Source: SIG603 sp963621245 (GTDB lineage: Bacteria; Bacillota; Clostridia; Oscillospirales; Acutalibacteraceae). Taken from it: a stretch of 34,969 nucleotides of DNA. Below the pieces are notes generated by a model, which saw only the letters and a program-made list of their open reading frames with translations, did no database searches and was not told the origin of the DNA. The DNA lies in NCBI GenBank assembly GCA_963621245.1, contig CAVFCW010000017.1, positions 1-34,969 of the forward strand. The letters run 5' to 3'. A program made the translations under genes and the position numbers. Below are positions 1-7,746 of this stretch, piece after piece; within the stretch, counting starts at the first letter, position 1, and every line of letters starts with the position of its first letter.

Positions 1-137
1 ATATATATATATATATATATTGATACCTTTTTTGTGCCAAAGCCAAAAAGCCCGACCCCAACGATACAGATATACAGTATACATACAGATATACTAAGAT
101 TTATTTTAACTTATATTTCAATACCTACAATATCAGT

Positions 138-166
138 ATTTTATCAAATCGCTGCCATTTAGTCAA
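138..166 (-). promoter_or_regulatory. Second tandem sigma-A-type promoter
   Basis: On the minus strand TTGACT (161-166), a 17-bp spacer and TAAAAT (138-143). It points the same way as the promoter at 260-288 and its spacer end resembles that promoter's (both contain AGCG shortly before TGATAAAAT), so the pair may be a duplication. Confidence 0.5.
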
Positions 167-259
167 GTCTTGGCAAAAGATACGGTTTGGCACAAAAAGT
201 GCACAAATTACCCACACAAAGCACAAATGCGGTCTATCTCTCAGCTTAGACATAATAAA

Positions 260-288
260 ATTTTATCACCGCTCTTATTCAATGTCAA
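260..288 (-). promoter_or_regulatory. Sigma-A-type promoter, fires off the left edge
   Basis: On the minus strand TTGACA (283-288) is followed by a 17-bp spacer and TAAAAT (260-265). This is nearly consensus. The downstream gene lies beyond the window, because no open frame follows within it. Confidence 0.6.
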
Positions 289-315
289 ATAAAACAGTTT
301 AAATTTTCCGTCAAA

Positions 316-1677
316 TCAATTTTCTTTCTGTGCAAGCCAAGAATTGCCCGCAAGTTTGATAAGAAATGCGATTCCGAGGAACGAAAGCTGAACCGCCATG
401 GCAATCCATGCGCCCTGAAGTCCCATGCTTTTTGTCAGAATGAGAGAGTGTGTAACTCTTATTCCCCACATCGAGATAAAATTGATAAGGCTCGGCGCAA
501 TGGTTTTTCCCGCACCTCTGAAAACGCCGTTCGCAACTATCGAAGCGGCAAAAAGTGGCTCAGCCAAAAGCTCGATTCTCAGGCAAATTGTCGCAAGCGC
601 AACAACATCTGCATCCGTGCTCAAAATTGCCAGTACAAACGGAGCCGCCGCAAACATTGCCGCACCCGTAAGCGCCATAATGCTCATACCGAGAACGGTA
701 GCCATCCATCCGAGTCGCTTTGTGAGGTCGGTTCTCTTAGCTCCTATGCTCTGTCCGATAAGCGTTGTAGCCGCAGAGGATATTCCGTAACCGGGCATAT
801 AACAAAGAGCCTCGGCAGTCACGCCAAACGAGTTTGCGGCAATTGCGACCGTGCCAAGCGGTGCGATAATTCTCGTACTCATAACCTGTGCGCCCGTTGT
901 TATAACCTGTTCGAAAGCAATCGGAACGCTTATCACCGCCGCGCGCTTCAGCACGCCACGCTCGAAAACGGTCTTTTCGCCCGCTCTCAATTTGAGTACG
1001 GGACTTTTCACAAGCTGAAAATACATCATGAATACAGCCGTTAAGGTTTCGGCACTTGCCGTTCCGAGTGCCGCACCCATAACTCCGAGACCTAAGCCGT
1101 AAATGAAAAGCCAGTTAAAAACGACATCCCAGAAGCACATCATAACGTGAAGCAGACTGGGCACTCTCATATTTCCCGTAGCCTGAAGCATAGCCCCCGA
1201 AAGCGTGGTGAGCTCGACAAACGGCAAAGAAAGACCGTAAACCAAGAAGTATTTTGTGGCGTCGGCTGTTATGTCGGCATTGCCTCCCAAAATTACGGGA
1301 AGCGGCTTTGCTATGAGCGCCGCCAGAACTGCAAGTACAACGCTCAAACCGACGCAGACAAAATAAGACTGCCGCATAACATTCCTTGCGTGCTTTTCGT
1401 CGTTTGCTCCGATTGCCTGTGCAACCTGAACCGAAAATCCCGTGACTATCGCCATGTTCACGCCGCCGAAAAGCCAAGTGGACGACGATACAAGTCCGAT
1501 AGACGCAGAACCGGCCGCACCGAGACGGCCGACCATGGAAGCGTCTATATACTGCATGACGATAGAAGAAATCTGCGCCAAAATGGCGGGAAGCGCAAGC
1601 TTAAGAATGAGCAAAGCCTGTTCGTTAAACAAAAGCGGCTTGCCCTCTCTCATCTCCGCTAAAAAATCTCTTTTCAT
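316..1677 (-). CDS. MATE family multidrug/toxin efflux protein
   Basis: A 453-residue polytopic membrane protein of the MATE family, which exports drugs or metabolites in exchange for Na+ or H+ across the cytoplasmic membrane. The length matches the usual 440-460 residues with twelve helices in two six-helix halves. The family-like N-terminal segment (PAILAQISSIVMQYIDASMVGRLG, residues about 30-53) and the GVFRGAGKT segment near residue 386 are visible. The ATG at 1677 has GGAG seven bases upstream. The gene is monocistronic and its promoter contains a perfect palindrome (1712-1730), so repression by a small dimeric regulator is likely. The substrate cannot be told from the sequence. Family call certain, specificity unknown. 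Confidence 0.93.
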   Translation of the reverse strand: MKRDFLAEMREGKPLLFNEQALLILKLALPAILAQISSIVMQYIDASMVGRLGAAGSASIGLVSSSTWLFGGVNMAIVTGFSVQVAQAIGANDEKHARNVMRQSYFVCVGLSVVLAVLAALIAKPLPVILGGNADITADATKYFLVYGLSLPFVELTTLSGAMLQATGNMRVPSLLHVMMCFWDVVFNWLFIYGLGLGVMGAALGTASAETLTAVFMMYFQLVKSPVLKLRAGEKTVFERGVLKRAAVISVPIAFEQVITTGAQVMSTRIIAPLGTVAIAANSFGVTAEALCYMPGYGISSAATTLIGQSIGAKRTDLTKRLGWMATVLGMSIMALTGAAMFAAAPFVLAILSTDADVVALATICLRIELLAEPLFAASIVANGVFRGAGKTIAPSLINFISMWGIRVTHSLILTKSMGLQGAWIAMAVQLSFLGIAFLIKLAGNSWLAQKEN

Positions 1678-1710
1678 TTCACAACTCCAACCTAAATTAT
1701 TATGACAAAT

Positions 1711-1738
1711 ATTCTATCATATTGATAGAAATAGTCAA
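1711..1738 (-). promoter_or_regulatory. MATE gene promoter with embedded palindromic operator
   Basis: On the minus strand TTGACT (1733-1738), a 16-bp spacer and TAGAAT (1711-1716). A perfect inverted repeat with 8-bp arms, TTCTATCA and TGATAGAA around a 3-bp centre (1712-1730), covers most of the spacer and the -10. A dimer bound there would block RNA polymerase, the usual arrangement for MarR- or TetR-type control of efflux pumps. No such regulator is in the window. Confidence 0.7.
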
Positions 1739-1762
1739 ATCACAGAAAACAGCTCAAAAAAA

Positions 1763-1780
1763 CACCCGTTTTCACGGGTG
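1763..1780 (-). terminator. Rho-independent terminator of the hydrolase gene
   Basis: CACCCG (1763-1768) pairs with CGGGTG (1775-1780). On the minus strand the hairpin is followed by seven T. It lies just after the hydrolase stop at 1800. Confidence 0.8.
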
Positions 1781-1799
1781 AAATTCTCTTATTCAAAAA

Positions 1800-2684
1800 T
1801 CAGTCTCCGACCGATTTAAACCATTCTTTTAAAAGCTTAATGTATCTCTCGTTGTCCTCGGCAAAACACATGTGTCGGCAGGTGCGGAAAAGCTCCCACC
1901 TTGCGTTTGGAATTCTGTCATACATGAATTTTGCGATGTACGGCGTGCAGAGGTCGTTTCCGCCGCTTATAATGAGCGACGGCTCTTTGATGTCCTTCAA
2001 AAGCTGCGTTACGTCAAAATTCTTGAGCGTTCCCGCCGGTGTGAATTCATTCGGCCCCCAACCGCAAACATAAGCTTCTTTGCCCGATTTTTTCTCACGG
2101 TTTACGCACTCGAATTCACTCTCTTTTCCGGCGGCGTGCCTTAACATGTATTCGTCCACCGCATCAAGATAAGCTTTTCCCGTGTAGTCTCCATGTTTGT
2201 CAGCGTCGGCAATTGCGACCCTCATATTTTGCGGAAGTTCGGCAATCATTCGGTACTGCTCCTCCTCCCAAAGTTTTGAGGAAGGAAGCGTGCTTGAAAG
2301 AATAACGCTCTTTACGCCCTTTGGCTTATGCTTGCAGACATATTCGAGAAGAAGCATGCCGCCCCAGCTCTGACCGAGAATGTGAACTTCATTTAAACCG
2401 AGTTCATCTCTCACCGCCTTAAGCTCGCCGAGCCAAGTTTCCATAGTCCAAAGCTCGGGGCAACCGTCAAGGTAGGAGTTTCCGCAGCCGATCTGATCGT
2501 ACATTATAAGCTGTCTGTCGTCCTCGCTTGAAAGTCTGTCGAGAACCTCAAAGTAATTGTGAGTCGAGCCGGGGCCGCCGTGCAAAAGTAAAAGCGGAGC
2601 TTTTCCCTCACTGCTTTTTTCGCCCACAATTCGGCAATAGGTTTTGTTGCCGAGATAATCTATATATTTTTCTGTAATTTTCAT
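1800..2684 (-). CDS. Alpha/beta hydrolase, proline iminopeptidase-like (S33)
   Basis: A cytoplasmic serine hydrolase of the S33 peptidase group, whose members release N-terminal proline or small amino acids from peptides. The oxyanion loop HGGPGS, the segment MYDQIGCGNS typical of proline iminopeptidases, the nucleophile elbow GQSWGG, a late GGNDLCTP with the acid and a C-terminal CRHMCF with the histidine are all present in order. About 294 residues is normal. I start at ATG 2684 because GGGAGTG lies five bases upstream; a longer frame from 2714 lacks such a site. It stands alone between terminators. The exact substrate is not predictable. Confidence 0.88.
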   Translation of the reverse strand: MKITEKYIDYLGNKTYCRIVGEKSSEGKAPLLLLHGGPGSTHNYFEVLDRLSSEDDRQLIMYDQIGCGNSYLDGCPELWTMETWLGELKAVRDELGLNEVHILGQSWGGMLLLEYVCKHKPKGVKSVILSSTLPSSKLWEEEQYRMIAELPQNMRVAIADADKHGDYTGKAYLDAVDEYMLRHAAGKESEFECVNREKKSGKEAYVCGWGPNEFTPAGTLKNFDVTQLLKDIKEPSLIISGGNDLCTPYIAKFMYDRIPNARWELFRTCRHMCFAEDNERYIKLLKEWFKSVGD

Positions 2685-2750
2685 AATATCACTCCCGTCA
2701 CTAAAATCTAACACAACAAGGCGGCAAAATCAACCGCCGGCAAAATAAAA

Positions 2751-2780
2751 GCGCCAACGGTTTTTTCGTGCCGTCGGCGC
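2751..2780 (-). terminator. Strong terminator of the small membrane/secreted protein gene
   Basis: A 10-bp stem (2751-2760 with 2771-2780, one G-T pair) and a 10-nt loop, followed on the minus strand by TTTTATTTTG. It lies 16 bp past the stop at 2796. Confidence 0.85.
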
Positions 2781-2795
2781 CAAGTGAGGTTTTGG

Positions 2796-2978
2796 TTAAT
2801 TATCGGGAGTCTCTGTATTTGAAGAATTTTCTGAGGAATCATCCTGTATTTCTGTCAAAACGGTCTCGTGTTCCGAACCGCTCTCGTTGCTCTGTGCGCT
2901 CACCACAATCATCTTGAGGCCCGTCAAAAGCACCGCAACGGTCAACAGCATACATAAAAGCTTAACATATCTTGTCAT
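2796..2978 (-). CDS. Small secreted or membrane-anchored hypothetical protein (60 aa)
   Basis: No family recognised. From ATG 2978 the protein has a basic start (MTRYVK), one hydrophobic segment (residues about 5-27, LLCMLLTVAVLLTGLKMIVV), then about 33 residues rich in Ser, Glu, Asp and Asn. This fits either an uncleaved anchor with an acidic outer tail or a signal peptide ending at VVSA. The start is chosen because GAGAGGAA lies five bases upstream; an earlier ATG (3002) has no site. A strong terminator follows directly, supporting a real transcription unit. It is divergent from the CarD gene. Confidence 0.65.
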   Translation of the reverse strand: MTRYVKLLCMLLTVAVLLTGLKMIVVSAQSNESGSEHETVLTEIQDDSSENSSNTETPDN

Positions 2979-3220
2979 AACAATTCCTCTCTTTCGTTCC
3001 AAAACAGCTTCTATTCAAATCATTTTTCATCGTATGTTTTAATTTTACTCAGACTTTGCGAAAAAATCCCTACCGCATCGCAAAGAAAATGCAAAAAACC
3101 TGTGTGCGTTTTGTGAAAACTCCCGTGTTTATGTAAAAAAGTCCGAAAGAATGCGCCTTGCTTGTATTTTTGACAAAAAACAAAAAGATATATTATTGCA
3201 AATTTTGGAGAAAAAGTCAA

Positions 3221-3249
3221 TTAAAATTTTATAAATTTTATGATATAAT
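3221..3249 (+). promoter_or_regulatory. Promoter of the CarD-family gene
   Basis: TATAAT at 3244-3249 with an extended -10 (TGA just before it) and a weak TTAAAA at 3221-3226, spacer 17 bp. It is about 45 bp before the chosen start codon. Confidence 0.55.
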
Positions 3250-3293
3250 TTAAACAGATAAAAGTAAAATTTTAAGTACAAGGAGTGATAACT

Positions 3294-3791
3294 ATGATAT
3301 CTATCGGACAGGTAGTTCTTTACGGAAATCAGGGAGTTTTTGAGGTAACAGGCACCGAAACCCAGACTTTCAGCGGTATCAGTGCAGATTATTACGTTCT
3401 GCGCGGAGTTATCGAAACAAAGCGTACGGTTTATGTCCCCGCCACAAATGCGCAGTTGACGGAAAAAATGAAGCCTGTGTTGACGGCGGACGAAGTGAAC
3501 GCCCTCTTGGACGCACTTCCTAATCACGAGAATCTTTGGATTGAAAACGAAAATCAAAGAAAAGAAGCTTACAAGGAAATTTTGTCATCGGGCAACCGCT
3601 CAAAAATGCTCTCGCTTGCCATGACACTTCAGGATCACAAAAACAAATGTCAGGCAAACGGCAAAAAAATGCACCAGTGTGACGAGAGAGCTTTTAAAGA
3701 GGCTGAAAAACTCATCAACAACGAATTCGGTTACGTCCTCGGCATAGATCAAAACGACATCGCAAAATATATAAGCGGCCGAGCAAGTTAA
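3294..3791 (+). CDS. CarD/CdnL-family transcription regulator
   Basis: A 165-residue protein whose N-terminal part (MISIGQVVLYGNQGVFEV, residues 1-18, to about 60) matches the CarD/TRCF RNA-polymerase-interacting domain, a Tudor-like fold that binds the polymerase beta subunit. The remaining helical part corresponds to the DNA-minor-groove-binding domain. Known CarD proteins stabilise open complexes at rRNA and housekeeping promoters. The length fits the family (about 150-170). ATG 3294 is chosen over GTG 3285 because AAGGAG overlaps the latter and sits eight bases before the former. It is the only plus-strand gene in the left part and is closed by a strong hairpin at 3837. No regulatory link to the rest of the window is visible. 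Confidence 0.88.
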   Translation: MISIGQVVLYGNQGVFEVTGTETQTFSGISADYYVLRGVIETKRTVYVPATNAQLTEKMKPVLTADEVNALLDALPNHENLWIENENQRKEAYKEILSSGNRSKMLSLAMTLQDHKNKCQANGKKMHQCDERAFKEAEKLINNEFGYVLGIDQNDIAKYISGRAS

Positions 3792-3836
3792 ATTGAGAAA
3801 TATAAACGCTTAGTAAAAAAGCGTTTTCAAAGTAAA

Positions 3837-3860
3837 ATGGGCAAGCATTAGCTTGCCCAT
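3837..3860. terminator. Bidirectional terminator between CarD and the lectin-like gene
   Basis: A perfect 10-bp stem (3837-3846 with 3851-3860) and a 4-nt ATTA loop, followed on the plus strand by TTGTTTTG. A weaker hairpin (AACGCT/AGCGTT) lies just before it at 3805-3825. The genes on both sides converge here. Confidence 0.85.
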
Positions 3861-3880
3861 TTGTTTTGCCTAAAGCATAA

Positions 3881-4486
3881 TCAATACTCCGTGATGCACA
3901 GATTTTTAAACGAACCCCTTGCGCCGCAACCCGTCCAAAGACCTACCGCGCCGTGAGTATCGCCGTGCTTTAATTTGTCGCTCGAGAGAACAAGCTCACC
4001 GTTCACAAAAAACTTTGCCTTGTCGCCCGTCACTTCTATTTTAAGATGTGCCCACTCATCAATGCCAATGGTATCAACAGCGGCTTCATAGCCCTCAATT
4101 CCGAATTCTCTGTAATAAGAGAAGATATAACCGGGATAGGTAAAGTACTGGCATGCGTGACTTTTTCTCACGGGATCGATGCAGTCTCTGCCGTTTGTGG
4201 GTCTGATGTAAAAGCACTCGAATTCACTGTCGTTATCGTTTATTCCGAATGCAATTCCCACAAATCCTCTTGCCGCGGCAAACGCACCATCCATAATACT
4301 TCCCTTAACATCGACCTCGATAACTCCGTTGTCAAAGTCGACGTCCAAAACTCTTGCATAAGTGTTTTCGTCGGGAATATCGTCCTTGTCCGTCTGAGCC
4401 ACAATTGCAGTATCTCCCAATATTTCAAGAGAAGAATGAACCGCCTTTAGGTTATTCTCTGTCAATTCTATTTGCTTTGAAGTCAC
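3881..4486 (-). CDS. Concanavalin/LamG-like (DUF1080-type) domain protein
   Basis: About 201 residues resembling the jelly-roll fold of concanavalin-like lectin/glucanase and DUF1080 proteins. The pattern GFVGIAFGINDND, then EWAHLKIEVTGDKAKFFVNGEL and GAVGLWTGCGARGSFKNLCI at the C terminus is typical of that fold. No signal peptide is seen and no catalytic residues can be assigned. The start is GTG 4486 because AAGGAGG lies nine bases upstream; an ATG at 4546 opens a longer frame but coincides with the -35 box of the promoter found here. It has its own promoter immediately after the phage block, so it could be a phage-borne accessory gene or a chromosomal neighbour. Confidence 0.6.
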   Translation of the reverse strand: MTSKQIELTENNLKAVHSSLEILGDTAIVAQTDKDDIPDENTYARVLDVDFDNGVIEVDVKGSIMDGAFAAARGFVGIAFGINDNDSEFECFYIRPTNGRDCIDPVRKSHACQYFTYPGYIFSYYREFGIEGYEAAVDTIGIDEWAHLKIEVTGDKAKFFVNGELVLSSDKLKHGDTHGAVGLWTGCGARGSFKNLCITEY

Positions 4487-4517
4487 GGTGAAAATCCTCC
4501 TTGAACTGTTTGTATTC

Positions 4518-4546
4518 AGTATAAGCATCAGACTTGGATTTAACAA
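4518..4546 (-). promoter_or_regulatory. Promoter of the lectin-like gene
   Basis: On the minus strand TTGTTA (4541-4546), a 17-bp spacer and TATACT (4518-4523), about 30 bp before the GTG start. It makes this gene independent of phage-block transcription. Confidence 0.65.
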
Positions 4547-4571
4547 GCAGGCACTTTTTTGTAACTGCCTT

Positions 4572-4976
4572 TTATGTGATTATTCCTATGCTGTATTCAA
4601 CCCCGTCATCGTTAAAGTGATAAATTCCCTCCGATTTTAAAGTTATTCTTCTGCCGCTTAGAACGGCGCCCTGACATAAATCCTCCGGCAAAACCGTTCC
4701 GCCGTAAACTTGAATGTCCTCGCCGTCAAACTCCGTTTCATTATGAGTTTTACATGCGACAAACAAAAACTTCGGCTCGGTATCGCATATAATTATTTTT
4801 GACTTTTTGCCGTTTCCCGTGTAGCTTTGAAGCGAAAACTTCATTTCGCCATCCTTTATATTCATAAAAGCGGCGTCAATTTTCTCGTTGTCGCTCACAA
4901 AATCCGCTCTTTTCGGTATATCGTCGGCTGTCCAAAGGTTAAGTCCGATGTTCTCCGTTTTATTTGTGCTTGCCAT
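4572..4976 (-). CDS. Phage tail-fibre/tail-associated small protein
   Basis: About 134 residues. The N-terminal stretch (NIGLNLWTADDIPKRADFVSDNEKID, residues 8-33) matches the short conserved start found in many Gram-positive phage tail-fibre and side-tail proteins that attach to the baseplate. The rest is beta-rich and ends in SEGIYHFNDDGVEYSIGIIT, without a long fibre shaft, so it is far shorter than a real fibre. ATG 4976 has AAGGAG eight bases upstream. It is the last gene of the phage block and overlaps the end of the preceding gene only if the GTG at 4985 were used. Host binding is inferred from position. Confidence 0.6.
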   Translation of the reverse strand: MASTNKTENIGLNLWTADDIPKRADFVSDNEKIDAAFMNIKDGEMKFSLQSYTGNGKKSKIIICDTEPKFLFVACKTHNETEFDGEDIQVYGGTVLPEDLCQGAVLSGRRITLKSEGIYHFNDDGVEYSIGIIT

Positions 4977-4978
4977 TT

Positions 4979-5527
4979 TTACCACTCCTTTTCTTCAATT
5001 TCTTTCCAAGAAACGTTAAGTTCGTCAAGTGCGGAAAAAGTCAAATTTTCGTCATCGAAAAACTGCCACTCTCCGCCGCTTGTGAAATACTCTGCATGAA
5101 TTCCGACAGGCAAAAGCTTTTCGATAAGGCTTTTTGTCCTCTCCAAATCAAGCTTGTTTGAATAAAGCTTGATTTTCACGACGCCCTCGTTTCTTTCAAG
5201 TTTTCCGCTTGCGCCTACGGCACCGAATATATTTTTGGTGTCGCTCACATTAAAACCTATCGGCTTTTTTCTTGCCTTAAGAATTTCTCTTATCTCGTCG
5301 TCATTCAAAGAATCATGAAAGCAAAGAAAGCCGCCCATTTCTTTAAGCTTATCGCCGCACATATAAGCCGTATTTCTTTGCAGTGCAACCTCATGCGCCA
5401 AATTTAAAAGACATTCGCATTGTGTTTTTACCGCATTTTCAAAGCTTATGTACGGCTTTATTTCCTCTCTTTCAAGCTCCGCTTTTGCAATACTTACAAG
5501 TCTTTCGGCTTTTTCCGCCGCCGTCAT
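4979..5527 (-). CDS. YmfQ/DUF2313-like baseplate protein
   Basis: A 182-residue protein directly after baseplate J, the usual place of P2 gpI / Mu gp48 / YmfQ-family proteins that finish the baseplate wedge. It has an N-terminal helical part (residues 1-65) and a C-terminal alpha-beta part (DLERTKSLIEKLLPVGIHAEYFT, about 130-152), like the end of such proteins where a two-residue 'lP.gv' turn precedes a final strand. Assignment rests mainly on gene order. Its ATG overlaps the TAA of baseplate J (TAATG), with GGGAG eight bases upstream, so translation is coupled. Confidence 0.6.
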   Translation of the reverse strand: MTAAEKAERLVSIAKAELEREEIKPYISFENAVKTQCECLLNLAHEVALQRNTAYMCGDKLKEMGGFLCFHDSLNDDEIREILKARKKPIGFNVSDTKNIFGAVGASGKLERNEGVVKIKLYSNKLDLERTKSLIEKLLPVGIHAEYFTSGGEWQFFDDENLTFSALDELNVSWKEIEEKEW

Positions 5528-6585
5528 TATGTCATCTCCCTTATGCTTATCGTTCCCCGTGTTAAAATCTCGTCCTCTTCGGTTTCAATATCCTCAAAAG
5601 ATCCCGCAAGGCTCATGTCGGCAACACTTTCGCACGCCATAACCAAAGCGTAAACTTTCGCTTTTCTCAGTCCCTCGCCGATTGAAACACTTTCAAAGAA
5701 ATCCTCGATTTTCTCTGTCGCATCCGCCTTAGCCTCGTCAAAGGTAAATCCGTCAGACGGCTTGATATATACTCCGATATCCGCAGAATATGACTTTGCG
5801 TTCGTCACCGTCACATTTATTCCAAGCGGAGATTTTTCTGCATATTCGTCCGAAAGTCTTTTTATGTCTGATTCACCGAGTTTGTCAGAAAATCCCCACA
5901 CGCACACCTTTACTTCACCCGTAAGCGGAATAACTTTCACCTTTCCCACGCTTTCGTTACTCAAAGCAATAAGTCGGTAAAACTGTTCGTTCGCACCCGT
6001 TGGACACTCCCTCATTCTCTCCAAAAGTCTTGCACGCAAGGCGCTGTCGCTCTCTTCGTCCGCACCGCCGAGAAAATCACTCACATTTCTCACAAATTCT
6101 ATTTTAGCGGGTGCGCTCACCGTTCTTCTTATCGTTTCAGCCGGCGCATTTGAGGCTTCTCCGCCCGTCAGGCTCTGCGCCGCCACGTTCACCGCAACCG
6201 CACCGCTCTCGATAATACCGTTTTCGCTTGTCTCATACTGCGTGCCGTTCTCTGCGGCAAAAATGCTTCCCTTCGGAACACCGACATCGTAATCAAGTGC
6301 GTCACTAAACGAAAGCTCCAGAGTGCCGTGAGAACATCTCTCCCCCTTTCGCTCAAGACCGTATTCGCCCGCAAGCAAATCGAGATAAACTCCGCTTGCC
6401 GTGCCGACAAAGCACTCTCGCTCAGCCTCCTCTATCAGCTTTTCAAGCGTAAAAATCTGATGCGATAAAACCTCAAGCCTTTTCCTCTCCTCACTTCCGA
6501 CAGGCGGCACGGCTTCATATTCCGAGAGTATATCCTCCAAAACCTCGTCATAACTTCGGTATTTAATTTTGTTTTCAGTACTCAC
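5527..6585 (-). CDS. Baseplate J-like protein (contractile-tail wedge)
   Basis: A 352-residue member of the baseplate J / gp47 / XkdT group, which forms wedges around the hub of contractile tails. Visible hallmarks are the helical N terminus with YLDLLAGEYGLER (residues about 68-80), a following beta domain with the VPKGSIFAAENGTQYET motif (105-121), and SDSALRARLLERM near 180, all in family order. Length is normal. The start is GTG 6585, overlapping the spike gene by 11 bp. It is strong evidence that the ancestor was a myovirus-type element, even though sheath and tube genes are missing here. Confidence 0.9.
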   Translation of the reverse strand: MSTENKIKYRSYDEVLEDILSEYEAVPPVGSEERKRLEVLSHQIFTLEKLIEEAERECFVGTASGVYLDLLAGEYGLERKGERCSHGTLELSFSDALDYDVGVPKGSIFAAENGTQYETSENGIIESGAVAVNVAAQSLTGGEASNAPAETIRRTVSAPAKIEFVRNVSDFLGGADEESDSALRARLLERMRECPTGANEQFYRLIALSNESVGKVKVIPLTGEVKVCVWGFSDKLGESDIKRLSDEYAEKSPLGINVTVTNAKSYSADIGVYIKPSDGFTFDEAKADATEKIEDFFESVSIGEGLRKAKVYALVMACESVADMSLAGSFEDIETEEDEILTRGTISIREMT

Positions 6586-6856
6586 GACCGTTAATCACCA
6601 CCTTTCCGTCATTTTTAAGCACGATTTTCGCTCCGCCCATGCTTTTTATCAAAATCTCTCCCGCCTCGAGATTTTCTCTTTCGTCTGTCTCATCTACCGA
6701 ACCTAAAATTTTCTTTTCGTCAAGCTCGATATTCTCACCGTCTGGATAGGCAAAATAAATCCCGTACGGGTGAACCTGTCTCAAATTCTTCTTCTCTCCG
6801 CAAGCCGAGACCGACGGATTTTTCCCTCCGACAATAACTTTCCCCTTCAAGCTCAT
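6575..6856 (-). CDS. Small baseplate spike-like protein
   Basis: A 93-residue protein with an N-terminal OB-like part (MSLKGKVIVGGKNPSVSACGEKKNL) and a C-terminal strand repeat (GEILIKSMGGAKIVLKNDGKVVING, residues 66-90) typical of the beta-helical tip of gpV-type baseplate spikes. It is much shorter than P2 gpV (about 210), so it is a minimal spike or a trimmed version. Its ATG overlaps the hub stop as ATGA, and it overlaps baseplate J by 11 bp. Function is from the motif and position between hub and baseplate J. Confidence 0.6.
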   Translation of the reverse strand: MSLKGKVIVGGKNPSVSACGEKKNLRQVHPYGIYFAYPDGENIELDEKKILGSVDETDERENLEAGEILIKSMGGAKIVLKNDGKVVINGREY

Positions 6857-7746
6857 CCCTCCTGTTTGTATCCGCCGACCGAAAAATCAATCACACCGTT
6901 TTTGAGAGTGACTTTTACCGTGTCGGCAAGAATATTCATTTTCTCAAAGCTCACGGTATCTCCGGGGTATATGTCCTCGAATTTTTCCTTAAAATAAAGC
7001 TTTGCATATACTTTCTTTTCGAGAAGATTTTTTCTCTCGTCTTCGTCAAGACTGTTCACATACTTTGTGCCAAGTCCGTCACCGCCTTGCAAAGAAAACG
7101 AATATTGACCGCTTTTCGGATCGACAACCCTCACGCACTCAAAAACATCGCTTCCGTCAATTTTTGTTTCAACCCTATAGGCGTTTTTCATCTTGAATTT
7201 TTCCGATTTTAAATCAGATTTATCGGCGGCAAAATAAATCTTATTTCTCCTCACAAATGTTTTCTTTCCGAGAAATTCATCGGCAAATTTTTCTACCAGC
7301 GAATAAACGCTTGTGCCCATACCAACATTCATTTCACCGAGAGCCTCGTCAAAGGAGCAAAGAGATATTCCACTCGATAAAAGATATCTTCTCTCAATTC
7401 CCTTTGCAGAAGGATTTTTGATTATTCCCGGTTCCGCCTCATCCAAAAAAAGCCTTTCAAGCTTACCTTTTGCGGTGTAAGTGGTGTAAGAATTTTCAGC
7501 CGTAACCTTTCTCTCGTATCCGACTATATCTCCCAAGAAAATCTCCTCCCCGCAGTATTCGATTATCAAAGTTTCCCTTTCGGGTATATTTGTGATAGTC
7601 GGCAGTTTGTAGCTGTTTTTTACCGTGACAGTCAATGCGTCCGCTTTGTTCTCGTTTCTCAAAAGAGCAAATTCATTAACTGCACGGATTCTTCGCATAT
7701 TCCCTTCCTCATCGCAAATCAAAAATATAAACTCATCTTTCTTCAA
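6853..7746 (-). CDS. Baseplate hub protein (gpD/XkdQ-like)
   Basis: A 297-residue protein resembling the hub of contractile tails (T4 gp27, P2 gpD, PBSX XkdQ). It opens with a strand-rich domain containing YKLPTITNIPERETLIIEYCGEEIFLGDIVGYE (residues about 46-78), the usual 'trigger and attach to the tube' domain, and ends with a gp27-like segment (FEDIYPGDTVSFEKMNILADTVKVTLKNGVIDFSVGGYKQEG) where the ring contacts the spike. It overlaps the preceding gene by 14 bp. In complete phages, tape measure and LysM-type chaperone genes would stand just before it; here none do. Confidence 0.75.
   Translation of the reverse strand: MKKDEFIFLICDEEGNMRRIRAVNEFALLRNENKADALTVTVKNSYKLPTITNIPERETLIIEYCGEEIFLGDIVGYERKVTAENSYTTYTAKGKLERLFLDEAEPGIIKNPSAKGIERRYLLSSGISLCSFDEALGEMNVGMGTSVYSLVEKFADEFLGKKTFVRRNKIYFAADKSDLKSEKFKMKNAYRVETKIDGSDVFECVRVVDPKSGQYSFSLQGGDGLGTKYVNSLDEDERKNLLEKKVYAKLYFKEKFEDIYPGDTVSFEKMNILADTVKVTLKNGVIDFSVGGYKQEG

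Larger units (their letters stand above)
1..315. other. Intergenic left edge with AT microsatellite and tandem minus-strand promoters
   Basis: No convincing gene is seen here. Bases 1-20 are a pure AT dinucleotide run. An 11-bp direct repeat (TACAGATATAC) occurs at 65-75 and 84-94. Two well-formed minus-strand promoters lie at 260-288 and 138-166, both firing towards the left edge, so a gene outside the window probably starts there behind a long AT-rich leader. I see no clear rho-independent terminator for the MATE gene that ends at 316. Confidence 0.6.

Noticed and set aside
448..1662. Long plus-strand reading frames across the MATE gene
   Set aside because: They lie antisense to a clear MATE protein, contain low-complexity Arg/Ser/His-rich translations and lack ribosome sites.
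3129..3557. Minus-strand 142-codon frame overlapping the CarD gene
   Set aside because: The translation is rich in Phe, Tyr and Cys without a recognisable domain and overlaps an evident CarD gene.
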